A stretch of DNA of 8,239 nucleotides. Origin: GCA-003244245 sp046262495. Its GTDB lineage: Bacteria; Actinomycetota; Actinomycetes; Mycobacteriales; Pseudonocardiaceae. Of this stretch, positions 1-5,651 are shown piece after piece. The notes beneath the pieces were generated by a model. The model was not told where the DNA came from. It ran no database searches and saw nothing but the letters and a program-made list of their open reading frames with translations. A program made the translations under genes and the position numbers. Numbering within the stretch: the stretch's first letter is position 1; the number at the start of each line of letters is the position of its first letter. The stretch is from NCBI GenBank assembly GCA_046262495.1, contig JBHEMR010000164.1, positions 1 to 8,239 on the forward strand, read 5' to 3'.

Positions 1-1251
1 CTGGAGCGCTGGCTGGCCGCACTCACTGGTTACGACGCGGTGAGCCTGCAGCCCAACGCCGGCAGCCAAGGCGAGTTCGCGGGTCTGCTGGCGATCCGCG
101 CCTACCACCGCAGCCGAGGCGAGACCGGTCGCGACGTCTGCTTGATCCCGTCGAGCGCGCATGGCACCAACGCAGCGTCAGCGGTGATGGCCGGGATGCG
201 GGTCGTGGTCGTCGGGTGTGACCGAAACGGCGACGTCGATCTTGATGATCTTCGCACGAAGATCATCAAGATCGGTGCCGAGCTGGCCGCCATCATGATC
301 ACCTATCCGTCCACCCACGGGGTATACGAGCGCGGGGTGACGCAGGTCTGCGAACTGGTGCACGACGCCGGGGGACAGGTCTATGTCGACGGGGCCAACC
401 TCAACGCGTTGCTCGGCTTGGCGCGGCCGGGCCGCTTCGGTGCCGACGTCAGCCACCTCAACCTGCACAAGACGTTCTGTATCCCGCACGGCGGCGGCGG
501 GCCGGGAGTGGGACCGATCGGCGTGCGGGCCCACCTGGCCCCGTTCCTCCCAGGGCACCCGGAGACGTCCCCCGACGCTGCGGTGGGACCGGTGTCCGCG
601 GCGCCCTGGGGCAGCGCGTCGATCCTGCCGATCAGCTGGGCCTACATCCGGATGATGGGTGCTGACGGCCTGCGCCGCGCCACGCTCACCGCGGTGGCGG
701 CTGCTAACTACATCGCCCGACGCCTCGAACCGTACTTTCCCGTGCTCTATACCGGCAGCTGGGCCGATGGCTCGACTCCGCAAGCTAATCTCGCTGGGCT
801 GGTGGCGCACGAGTGCATTCTGGATTTACGGCCGATCACCAAGGCCACCGGCGTCACCGTGGAGGATGTCGCCAAGCGGCTGACCGACTACGGCCTGCAC
901 GCCCCGACGATGTCCTTTCCGGTGGCCGGCACGCTGATGGTCGAGCCCACCGAGAGCGAGGACCTTGCCGAGCTTGATCGTTTCTGCGATGCCATGATCG
1001 CAATCCGCGACGAGATCGACCGGGTCGCCGAGGGGGAGTGGCCCGCAGACGACAACCCGCTGCGCTGTGCGCCGCACACCGCGAGTTGCCTGGTCGACAA
1101 ATGGGACCATCCCTACAGCCGCGAACTCGCCGCCTACCCGACGGGGCGGACGGCAACCAAGGTGTGGCCGCCGGTTCGGCGGATCGACCAGGCCTATGGG
1201 GACCGCAACCTCATGTGTTCCTGTCCACCGATGGAGGAGCTCAGCTCCTGA
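1..1251 (+). CDS. gcvB: Glycine dehydrogenase (decarboxylating), P-protein; 3' part only
   Basis: This is the PLP-dependent P-protein of the glycine cleavage system, which decarboxylates glycine and passes the aminomethyl group to the lipoyl arm of GcvH in the cytoplasm. The reading frame is open from base 1, so the true start lies upstream. About 416 residues are visible of a family normally near 940-960, so roughly 540 N-terminal residues are missing. Family blocks in order are LQPNAGSQGE near the start, MITYPSTHG, YVDGANLNA, and SHLNLHKTFCIPHGGGGPG, whose Lys (codon 469-471) is the PLP-binding lysine. These are followed by GSASILPISWAYIRMMG, VAHECILDLR, HAPTMSFPVAGTLMVEPTESE and YGDRNLMCSCPP at the end. 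Two oddities stand out: a perfect 17-bp inverted repeat at 237-274, and a 13-residue stretch (757-795) where the family usually has two or three residues. The frame is otherwise intact. The symbol follows mycobacterial usage; gcvP is the synonym. Identity is very secure; whether the insertion affects activity is unknown. Confidence 0.97.
   Translation: MERWLAALTGYDAVSLQPNAGSQGEFAGLLAIRAYHRSRGETGRDVCLIPSSAHGTNAASAVMAGMRVVVVGCDRNGDVDLDDLRTKIIKIGAELAAIMITYPSTHGVYERGVTQVCELVHDAGGQVYVDGANLNALLGLARPGRFGADVSHLNLHKTFCIPHGGGGPGVGPIGVRAHLAPFLPGHPETSPDAAVGPVSAAPWGSASILPISWAYIRMMGADGLRRATLTAVAAANYIARRLEPYFPVLYTGSWADGSTPQANLAGLVAHECILDLRPITKATGVTVEDVAKRLTDYGLHAPTMSFPVAGTLMVEPTESEDLAELDRFCDAMIAIRDEIDRVAEGEWPADDNPLRCAPHTASCLVDKWDHPYSRELAAYPTGRTATKVWPPVRRIDQAYGDRNLMCSCPPMEELSS
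237..274. repeat. Perfect 17-bp inverted repeat with 4-nt loop inside gcvB
   Basis: The left arm CGATCTTGATGATCTTC (237-253) is exactly the reverse complement of the right arm GAAGATCATCAAGATCG (258-274), with loop GCAC. In frame, the left arm encodes the conserved DLDDL and the right arm encodes KIIKI, so the two strands read nearly the same peptide in register. The left arm is a run of T-ending codons (GAT CTT GAT GAT CTT), unlike the G/C-ending codons around it. The RNA or single-stranded DNA should form a very stable cruciform or hairpin. Whether it is functional or a mutational relic cannot be told from sequence. Confidence 0.95.
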
Positions 1252-1322
1252 TGGCGAGGATCATGCCTGCTCAGCCATAGCGTAGCGATCCCGGCGTGGT
1301 GAGCGACTCGCCCGTCTCGAGC

Positions 1323-1341
1323 CGTGACCATTCCGGTCACG
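1323..1341. terminator. Hairpin in the convergent gap after gcvB; possible bidirectional terminator
   Basis: CGTGACC (1323-1329) pairs perfectly with GGTCACG (1335-1341) around the loop ATTCC. It lies between the gcvB stop (1251) and the stop of the converging CNNM gene (1355), where a shared terminator would be expected. Neither side is followed by a T tract, so it is not a canonical intrinsic terminator. Many mycobacterial terminators lack strong T tracts, so the assignment rests mainly on position. Nothing else is evident in the 103-base gap. Confidence 0.3.
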
Positions 1342-1354
1342 TGTCAAGGTGGGG

Positions 1355-2422
1355 TCACTGGCGCAGCCGCTCCACTACAACGTGGGTCGCGTCGCGGACC
1401 GTGCCGACGTACTCCTCGACCAGATCCTCCAAGGCGACGACGCCTTTGGTGCTCGCATCGGGCCCGATGACCCGGGCGAGGTGGCTGCCGGAGCGGCGCA
1501 GTAGCGCCAGTGCCTCGCCGAGCTTGGCCGTAGACGCGACATCAGGTAGCGGTCGAGCGGTGCCCGCGGGCACCGGCGTATCCGGGGGTTTACCGAGCAA
1601 GCCGAGCACGTCTTTGACGTGCAGGTAACCCACCAGCTGCGAGTCGCCCATCCTGCTCTCGGCGCGGAGCGGGAAGCGGGAGAAACCGGTCTGCGCGACG
1701 GCGCGCTCGATGTCGCCCAGGGTGGGTTCGGCAGGAACCGTCGTCAGCCCGGATATCGGGATGAGCACGTCGGCGACGCAGCGCTGCGTTGTTGACAAGG
1801 TTTGGGTCAACCTGCGGTGTTCTTGGCTGTCCAGCAGTCCTTCCCGGCTGGAGTCAGCGATCAGATTGGCTAGTTCCTCGGGGCTGTAGGCACTGCCCAG
1901 CTCGTCGCGAGGCTGCACGCCGAAGAGGTGCAGAACCAGCCGTGCGACGTGGCTGAACAGCGCGATGACGGGTCGAGTCAGCCGCGTAAAGGCGACCAGC
2001 GGCGGCACCATCCACAGCGCTGTGCGCTCTGGGCCCGCGATGGCGATGTTCTTGGGCACCATCTCTCCGAGCAGGATGTGCGCCACTGTGACGATGCCCA
2101 GCGCGATGATGAAGGCGACGGTATGCGCCACTGCGTCGGGGACGCCGAGCGGATCGGTCAACCGCTCCAGCTGGGCGGCGACGGCGGGTTCACCAAGCGA
2201 GCCCAACCCCAGCGAGCTGATGGTGATCCCGAGCTGTGCCGCGGCCAGCATCAGCGGCAGCTGCTGGCCGGCGAGGATCACCGTGGCAGCCCGCTGTACC
2301 CCACGCTTGGCCATCGTCTCCAACCGATCGCGCCGGGCGCTGATCAGGGAGAACTCGGCACCGACGAAGAAAGCGTTACCGGCTAGCAGCAACAGCGCAA
2401 CGAGCAGCACGGCGGCACTCAT
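1355..2422 (-). CDS. CNNM/CorC-type membrane protein with CBS pair, lacking the CorC_HlyC domain
   Basis: This 355-residue integral membrane protein belongs to the DUF21 (CNNM) plus CBS family (HlyC/CorC, UPF0053), implicated in Mg2+ or Co2+ transport. Residues ~3-25, 54-75, 101-121 and 137-163 are hydrophobic membrane segments of the DUF21 domain, with the family motif GEMVPKN at 119-125. CBS repeats follow at ~212-275 and ~285-342, including TGFSRFPL and LEDLVEEYVG. The protein stops right after the second CBS domain, so the C-terminal CorC_HlyC domain of its upstream paralogue is absent. The DEYGG motif usual in CBS2 is replaced by GPDAS. I chose the ATG at 2422 because it opens with a clean hydrophobic segment and overlaps the upstream stop by ATGA. 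An in-frame start at 2509 would add 29 hydrophilic residues deep inside the neighbour. Size and order match Rv1841c. It probably works with the upstream paralogue; the transported ion is an inference from the family. Confidence 0.9.
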   Translation of the reverse strand: MSAAVLLVALLLLAGNAFFVGAEFSLISARRDRLETMAKRGVQRAATVILAGQQLPLMLAAAQLGITISSLGLGSLGEPAVAAQLERLTDPLGVPDAVAHTVAFIIALGIVTVAHILLGEMVPKNIAIAGPERTALWMVPPLVAFTRLTRPVIALFSHVARLVLHLFGVQPRDELGSAYSPEELANLIADSSREGLLDSQEHRRLTQTLSTTQRCVADVLIPISGLTTVPAEPTLGDIERAVAQTGFSRFPLRAESRMGDSQLVGYLHVKDVLGLLGKPPDTPVPAGTARPLPDVASTAKLGEALALLRRSGSHLARVIGPDASTKGVVALEDLVEEYVGTVRDATHVVVERLRQ

Positions 2423-3786
2423 GGGATCGCCTGCCCAGCGAGGGCGGTTTGGGTGAGCCGCAGATCCGCGATGCGACGGCGGTCCATCCGCAGCACGGTC
2501 AGCCGCCACCCGTCGAGCGCAACCTCGTCGCCGACGTCGGGAATGCGGCCCAGCCGTTCCAGCACCAGTCCGGCCACGGTCTCATAGTCGCCTTCGGGCA
2601 TCACAAATCCCACCGCATCGGCCACCTCGTCGGCTCGTAACAGTCCGGAGATGATCCAGCTCTGCTCGTCGAGCGCTTGGACCCGGGAGCCCTCCAACCG
2701 ATCATGTTCGTCACGGACATCACCGACGATCTCCTCCACCAGGTCCTCAAGGGTGACGATCCCCGCGGTACCGCCGTACTCGTCGACGACGATCGCGACT
2801 TGAAGACCCTGGCCCCGTAACCGGTCGAGCAGCGCATCGCCGTCCAGCGAGCTCGGCACAGTGGGGACCGTGCTGGCCAGTGCGCCGACCTGGGACCCCG
2901 CACGCAGGCCGGCTGGCACCGCGAAAGCCTGCTTGACGTGCACCACGCCGCGCACGTCGTCGAGGTCGCTGCCGTAGACCGGGAAGCGGGAAAATCCGGT
3001 CCGCCGCGCGGCGTCCACCAGGGCAAGTACCGGTTCATCCGCGCGCAGCGCCTGCACCCGGACCCGAGGGGTCATCAGCTCCTCAGCGGTGCGCTCACCG
3101 AAGCGCAGGGAACGATCCAGCAAGGTTGCGGTGCCCTCGTCCAGCGTGCCCTGCGCGGCGCTGCTGCGAACCAACGATCCGAGCTCCTGCGGTGAACGAG
3201 CGGAGCGCAGATCCTCGGCCGGTTCGATCCCCAGCCGACGGACAATCCAGTTCGCCGCCCCGTTCAGGGTGAAGATCAACCACCGGAAGCCGATCGAAAA
3301 CGCATTGACCGGCCCAGCGACCTGCCGCGCCGTCTGAAGAGGTCTGGAGATGGCCAGATTTTGCGGCACGAGCTCGCCGAAAACCATCGACAACGCGGTA
3401 GCCAACGTTAGCCCGACCCCCAGAGAGATCCCGTCGACTGCGCTCAAGGACAGTCCGACCGCTTGTAGGGCGGGCCGGGTCACCCCGGCGATGGCGGGCT
3501 GGGACACGTACCCGGTGAGCAGAGTGGTGATCGTGATGCCGACCTGTGCGCCGGAGAGCTGGAAGGACAGCGTGCTGCGAGCATGCTGGACCTGCCGGGA
3601 CCGACGGTCGCCGACCTGCGCAACGTGCGCATCGACAGTGCTGCGTTCCAGGGTGGTGAGGGCGAATTCGCCAGCGACGAAGACGAAGGTGCCTGCGGTC
3701 AGTGCAGCCAACCCGAACAGGCCCCACAATGGGCCCGAAACGAGACCCAAGAACAGGTCCCACATGTCACCCAGGACGCCCATCAC
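2419..3786 (-). CDS. CNNM/CorC-family transporter with CBS pair and CorC_HlyC domain
   Basis: This 455-residue membrane protein is first in a two-gene operon. The DUF21/CNNM domain covers ~10-190, with hydrophobic segments near 11-37, 76-97, 118-140 and 155-175 and the motif GELVPQN at 137-143. The cytosolic CBS pair covers ~228-355, with TGFSRFPVYG in CBS1 and the hallmark VVDEYGGTAGIVTLEDLVEE at ~333-352 in CBS2. A CorC_HlyC domain occupies ~370-445 (GDYETVAGLVLERLGRIP). Family members are CBS/ATP-controlled Mg2+ transporters or exporters, mostly working as dimers; the ion here is inferred. The gene begins GTG-ATG (3786, 3783); an in-frame stop at 3841-3843 and no start codon in between exclude a longer protein. 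Its stop overlaps the next start (ATGA, 2419-2422), implying coupled translation. A promoter lies about 115 bases upstream. Length and domain order match Rv1842c of M. tuberculosis. A name such as 'hemolysin C' would be historical only. Confidence 0.93.
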   Translation of the reverse strand: MMGVLGDMWDLFLGLVSGPLWGLFGLAALTAGTFVFVAGEFALTTLERSTVDAHVAQVGDRRSRQVQHARSTLSFQLSGAQVGITITTLLTGYVSQPAIAGVTRPALQAVGLSLSAVDGISLGVGLTLATALSMVFGELVPQNLAISRPLQTARQVAGPVNAFSIGFRWLIFTLNGAANWIVRRLGIEPAEDLRSARSPQELGSLVRSSAAQGTLDEGTATLLDRSLRFGERTAEELMTPRVRVQALRADEPVLALVDAARRTGFSRFPVYGSDLDDVRGVVHVKQAFAVPAGLRAGSQVGALASTVPTVPSSLDGDALLDRLRGQGLQVAIVVDEYGGTAGIVTLEDLVEEIVGDVRDEHDRLEGSRVQALDEQSWIISGLLRADEVADAVGFVMPEGDYETVAGLVLERLGRIPDVGDEVALDGWRLTVLRMDRRRIADLRLTQTALAGQAIP

Positions 3787-3884
3787 ATCGTCCGCGCGGA
3801 TCGTGGTGAGTTGGGGTGGCCGGGCCCGCAGCCCGGCGACCTACAGCAGCCGGGCGTCGATGCGGCAGGCACCGAGTTCGTCAC
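3783..3884 (-). CDS. Possible 33-codon leader ORF coupled to the CNNM operon
   Basis: Within the predicted 5' UTR, a GTG at 3884 opens 33 codons ending at TGA 3785-3783. That stop overlaps the GTG start of the CNNM gene by four bases (GTGA), a typical coupling arrangement. The peptide would hold six prolines and three cysteines, two of them adjacent, and its codons span the GC hairpin at 3819-3837. A GAGGAG stretch (3891-3886) lies only one base before the GTG, too close to be a good ribosome site for it; an in-frame GTG at 3872 is instead rather far. Such ORFs arise easily by chance in GC-rich DNA, so this is a candidate only. No homology is claimed. Confidence 0.2.
   Translation of the reverse strand: MTNSVPAASTPGCCRSPGCGPGHPNSPRSARTM
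3819..3837 (-). promoter_or_regulatory. GC-rich hairpin in the CNNM operon leader
   Basis: GCCGGGC (3819-3825) and GCCCGGC (3831-3837) form a perfect 7-bp, all-G/C stem with a five-base loop. On the minus strand it lies about 33 bases before the GTG start and inside the predicted 5' UTR. It could affect ribosome access or act in attenuation, but no T tract or alternative antiterminator is evident. Stems of this size are not rare in GC-rich DNA. Confidence 0.35.
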
Positions 3885-3909
3885 ACTCCTCGTGAGCCGG
3901 GTTCGGTCG

Positions 3910-3937
3910 ATTCTACGGGTGTACGGTCTGATGTCGA
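3910..3937 (-). promoter_or_regulatory. Sigma-A-like promoter of the CNNM operon
   Basis: On the minus strand, TCGACA (3937-3932) is one base from the consensus TTGACA. It is followed after 16 bases by TAGAAT (3915-3910), one base from TATAAT. Transcription should begin near 3903 and give a leader of about 115 nt before the GTG at 3786. It is the best promoter match I see in the window, and its orientation and position fit the two CNNM genes. Confidence 0.6.
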
Positions 3938-3970
3938 GCGCACTACGCGCCAGTGCACCGCCATTCGGGC

Positions 3971-3976
3971 TAACGT
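3971..3976 (+). promoter_or_regulatory. -10 element ahead of the 25-codon ORF
   Basis: TAACGT fits the mycobacterial TANNNT -10 pattern and would start a transcript near 3983, about 27 bases before the GTG at 4010. No recognisable -35 is present 16-18 bases upstream, which is common for mycobacterial promoters but lowers certainty. It faces away from the CNNM promoter, so this stretch would be divergent. Confidence 0.35.
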
Positions 3977-4009
3977 GACTGTCTGCGGATCGGCATTCTC
4001 GGAGGAGCT

Positions 4010-4087
4010 GTGCAGTTCAACGGCGCCGTCCGGCAATTGGAAACCGCAGCGTTGCAGGATCTGGTTCGGCGCGGCCGCATTCTTTGA
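4010..4087 (+). CDS. Small ORF of 25 codons with a strong Shine-Dalgarno sequence
   Basis: A GTG at 4010 opens a 25-residue ORF ending in TGA at 4085-4087. It is preceded by GGAGGAG (4001-4007), the strongest ribosome-binding sequence in any intergenic part of the window, though at a rather short spacing. A TAACGT -10 lies upstream at 3971. The peptide starts MQFNGAVRQLE and ends in the basic RRGRIL, with an amphipathic look in the middle. It stops 14 bases before the end of the converging guaB1. I do not recognise it. It may be a real small protein, or the surviving 5' end of a larger gene lost from this site. No function is assigned. Confidence 0.33.
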   Translation: MQFNGAVRQLETAALQDLVRRGRIL

Positions 4088-4100
4088 TCGGTCCGCGGCC
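4073..4100 (-). terminator. Possible guaB1 terminator hairpin
   Basis: GGCCGC (4073-4078) pairs with GCGGCC (4095-4100) around a 16-base loop, beginning one base after the guaB1 stop codon (4104-4102). It overlaps the last codons of the small plus-strand ORF. There is no T tract and the stem is short, so this is judged mostly on its position. Confidence 0.22.
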
Positions 4101-4101
4101 T

Positions 4102-5544
4102 TCACCAGCCTCGGGGCAGCGGGCGTCCCTCGGCGAAGCCGGCGGTTGACTGCACCCCGATCACCGCCCGCTCGGATAGCTCGGGCAGCGTCCGGGCGCC
4201 GGCGTAGCTGCAGGCGCTGCGCACTCCAGCGCAGATGTAGTCGATGAGGTCCTCGACCCCGGGCCGGTGTGGGTCGAGGTACATCCGAGCGGTGGAGATG
4301 CCCTCCTCGAAAAGTGCCTTGCGGGCGCGGTCGAAGGTGTCGTCGCGGATGGTGCGGGCGGCAACGGCGCGCTTGGAGGCCATCCCGTAGGACTCCTTAT
4401 ACGGCTGGCCAGTCTCGTCGCGCTGCAGCTCACCCGGCGACTCGAAAGTGCCGGCGAACCAGGAGCCGATCATCACGTTCGCCGCTCCGGCAGCCAGCGC
4501 CAGGGCGACGTCTCGCGGATGGCGCACCCCGCCGTCGGCCCAGACGTGACCACCGGCCGCGCGGGCTGCGGCGGCGCATTCGGCGACCGCGGAGAACTGC
4601 GGCCGACCGACTCCGGTCAGCATCCGGGTGGTACACATCGCTCCTGGCCCCACGCCGACCTTGACGATGTCCGCGCCAGCCTCGAGCAGGTCGCGGGTGC
4701 CTTGCGCGGAGACCACATTGCCAGCCACCACCGGCACGTTCGGCCCGCAGGACCGGACCGCGCGCAGCGCGTCGAGCATCTTGCTTTGATGGCCGTGTGC
4801 GGTGTCGATGACCAGCACGTCGACACCCGCTGCCAGTAGTGCCTCGGTGTTTGCGGTGACATCGCCGTTGATTCCCAGCGCCGCGGCTACTCGCAGCCTG
4901 CCGTCGGCATCACGCGCAGGGCAGTACAGCTCGGCACGCGACGCTCCAGTGCGGGTCAGCACCCCGATTAATTGGCCGTTGGCGTCCACCGCGAGCGCCA
5001 GCTGCTGGCGGCGATGATGCAGTTGGTCGAAGATTTTGCGAGGTTCGGTGTCGTCGGCGGATACGACTACCAGGTCGGTCTGCGCCACATCGGCCAGCCG
5101 GGTGAACCGGTCCACTCCGCTCAGCTCGGCCTCGGTGACCAGCCCGATCGGGCGGCCGACGTCATCGAGAACCACCGCGGCCCGGTGGGCCCGTTTGGGC
5201 AGCAGGTTGATCGCGTCAGCGACGGCGTCCTGCGGGCCCAGCGTGAGCGCGGTGTCCAGCACGAGGTGCCGCGACTTCACCCACGCCACTGTCTCGGCGA
5301 CGACCGCCGGGTCCAGGTCCTGGGGCAGCACCACCAGCCCGCCACGACGGGCCACCGTCTCAGCCATCCGGCGCCCCGCTACCGCGGTCATGTTGGCGAC
5401 CACCAGCGGGATGGTGGTCCCTGACCCATCCACCGTGGACAGGTCTGCGTCGAACCGGGACACCACGCCCGAGCGCGCCGGCAGCAGAAAAACATCGTCA
5501 TAAGTCAGCTCATAACCAACCCCGCACCCCTCCAAGAACCGCAC
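4102..5544 (-). CDS. guaB1: GMP reductase-type IMPDH/GMPR family enzyme with CBS pair (GuaB1)
   Basis: This 480-residue cytoplasmic enzyme belongs to the IMPDH/GMP reductase family. Mycobacterial GuaB1, long annotated as an IMP dehydrogenase, has been reported to be a GMP reductase (GMP + NADPH to IMP + ammonia) with a regulatory CBS domain; I transfer that function by similarity. The (beta/alpha)8 barrel is split by a CBS pair at ~95-200. Visible motifs are YELTYDDVFLLP near the N-terminus, VIDTAHGH at 245-252, GVGPGAMCTTRM with catalytic Cys304 (codon 4635-4633), ADGGVRHPRDV at ~336-346 and KESYGMASKRA at ~383-393. Position 303 before the Cys is Met (GAMC) where true IMPDHs usually have Ile (GSIC). 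I chose the GTG at 5544 because its protein matches the family start (MRFLEG) and a -10 element sits seven bases upstream, predicting a leaderless mRNA. A longer frame from 5628 would add 28 residues atypical of the family. It is transcribed divergently from the PfkB kinase. Confidence 0.94.
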   Translation of the reverse strand: MRFLEGCGVGYELTYDDVFLLPARSGVVSRFDADLSTVDGSGTTIPLVVANMTAVAGRRMAETVARRGGLVVLPQDLDPAVVAETVAWVKSRHLVLDTALTLGPQDAVADAINLLPKRAHRAAVVLDDVGRPIGLVTEAELSGVDRFTRLADVAQTDLVVVSADDTEPRKIFDQLHHRRQQLALAVDANGQLIGVLTRTGASRAELYCPARDADGRLRVAAALGINGDVTANTEALLAAGVDVLVIDTAHGHQSKMLDALRAVRSCGPNVPVVAGNVVSAQGTRDLLEAGADIVKVGVGPGAMCTTRMLTGVGRPQFSAVAECAAAARAAGGHVWADGGVRHPRDVALALAAGAANVMIGSWFAGTFESPGELQRDETGQPYKESYGMASKRAVAARTIRDDTFDRARKALFEEGISTARMYLDPHRPGVEDLIDYICAGVRSACSYAGARTLPELSERAVIGVQSTAGFAEGRPLPRGW

Positions 5545-5551
5545 CTTCGCG

Positions 5552-5557
5552 ACGTTA
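5552..5557 (-). promoter_or_regulatory. -10 element giving a leaderless guaB1 transcript
   Basis: TAACGT (5557-5552 on the minus strand) fits TANNNT and ends seven bases before the GTG at 5544. The transcript would therefore begin at or one base before the start codon. This matches the absence of a Shine-Dalgarno sequence there and the frequency of leaderless RTG-starting mRNAs in mycobacteria. The -35 region (around 5575-5580, CCGCTG) does not resemble TTGACA. Confidence 0.5.
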
Positions 5558-5573
5558 GTCGCCCACCCCGTTT

Positions 5574-5620
5574 TCAGCGGGCTGAGCGTGGCTATTGCGG
5601 GTCCGGTAACCCCGCTGAGC
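5574..5620. promoter_or_regulatory. Repeat cluster in the guaB1/kinase divergent spacer; operator candidate
   Basis: TCAGCGGG (5574-5581) and CCCGCTGA (5611-5618) form an 8-bp inverted repeat 29 bases apart. The heptamer GCTGAGC occurs directly repeated at 5581-5587 and 5614-5620, 33 bases apart, about three helical turns. The left part also forms a small palindrome, TCAGC-GG-GCTGA (5574-5585), which falls over the expected -35 region of guaB1. This arrangement suits a dimeric regulator controlling one or both divergent genes. The rest of the ~107-base spacer shows no clear plus-strand promoter. Confidence 0.35.
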
Positions 5621-5651
5621 CCGGTCAATGCGGGCCGGGTTGGCTGGGGTG

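Noticed and set aside
178..810. Open frame of about 210 codons on the minus strand, antisense to gcvB
   Set aside because: Its peptide is Arg/His/Pro-rich with no family resemblance and lies wholly opposite a well-supported gcvB. Long antisense frames are expected in GC-rich coding DNA. The familiar DLDDL-like stretch it encodes is only the other arm of the inverted repeat.
1235..1249. Near-palindrome AGGAGCTCAGCTCCT over the last codons of gcvB
   Set aside because: It is short, runs into the stop codon, has no T tract, and is explained by ordinary Glu-Glu-Leu-Ser-Ser codons. I do not count it as a terminator.
2423..2509. A 29-codon extension of the downstream CNNM gene into its neighbour
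   Set aside because: The extension is hydrophilic and overlaps coding sequence of the upstream gene. The ATG at 2422 gives the ATGA overlap and an immediate membrane segment.
3787..3903. M-box (Mg2+) riboswitch in the CNNM operon leader
   Set aside because: It was considered because of the likely Mg2+ role, but the predicted leader is only about 115 nt and I see none of the multi-helix M-box pattern. A covariance-model search would be decisive.
4251..4279. 9-bp inverted repeat CCTCGACCC/GGGTCGAGG with an 11-base loop inside guaB1
   Set aside because: Arms of this length at this spacing are about as frequent as expected by chance in 8 kb of GC-rich DNA, and it lies in conserved codons (Asp-Pro to Val-Glu-Asp). 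It is not comparable to the 17-bp repeat in gcvB.
5545..5628. A 28-codon N-terminal extension of guaB1 from a start at 5628
   Set aside because: Family members begin near MRFLEG; the extra residues look like translated intergenic DNA, and the -10 element at 5557-5552 would leave the upstream start outside the mRNA.
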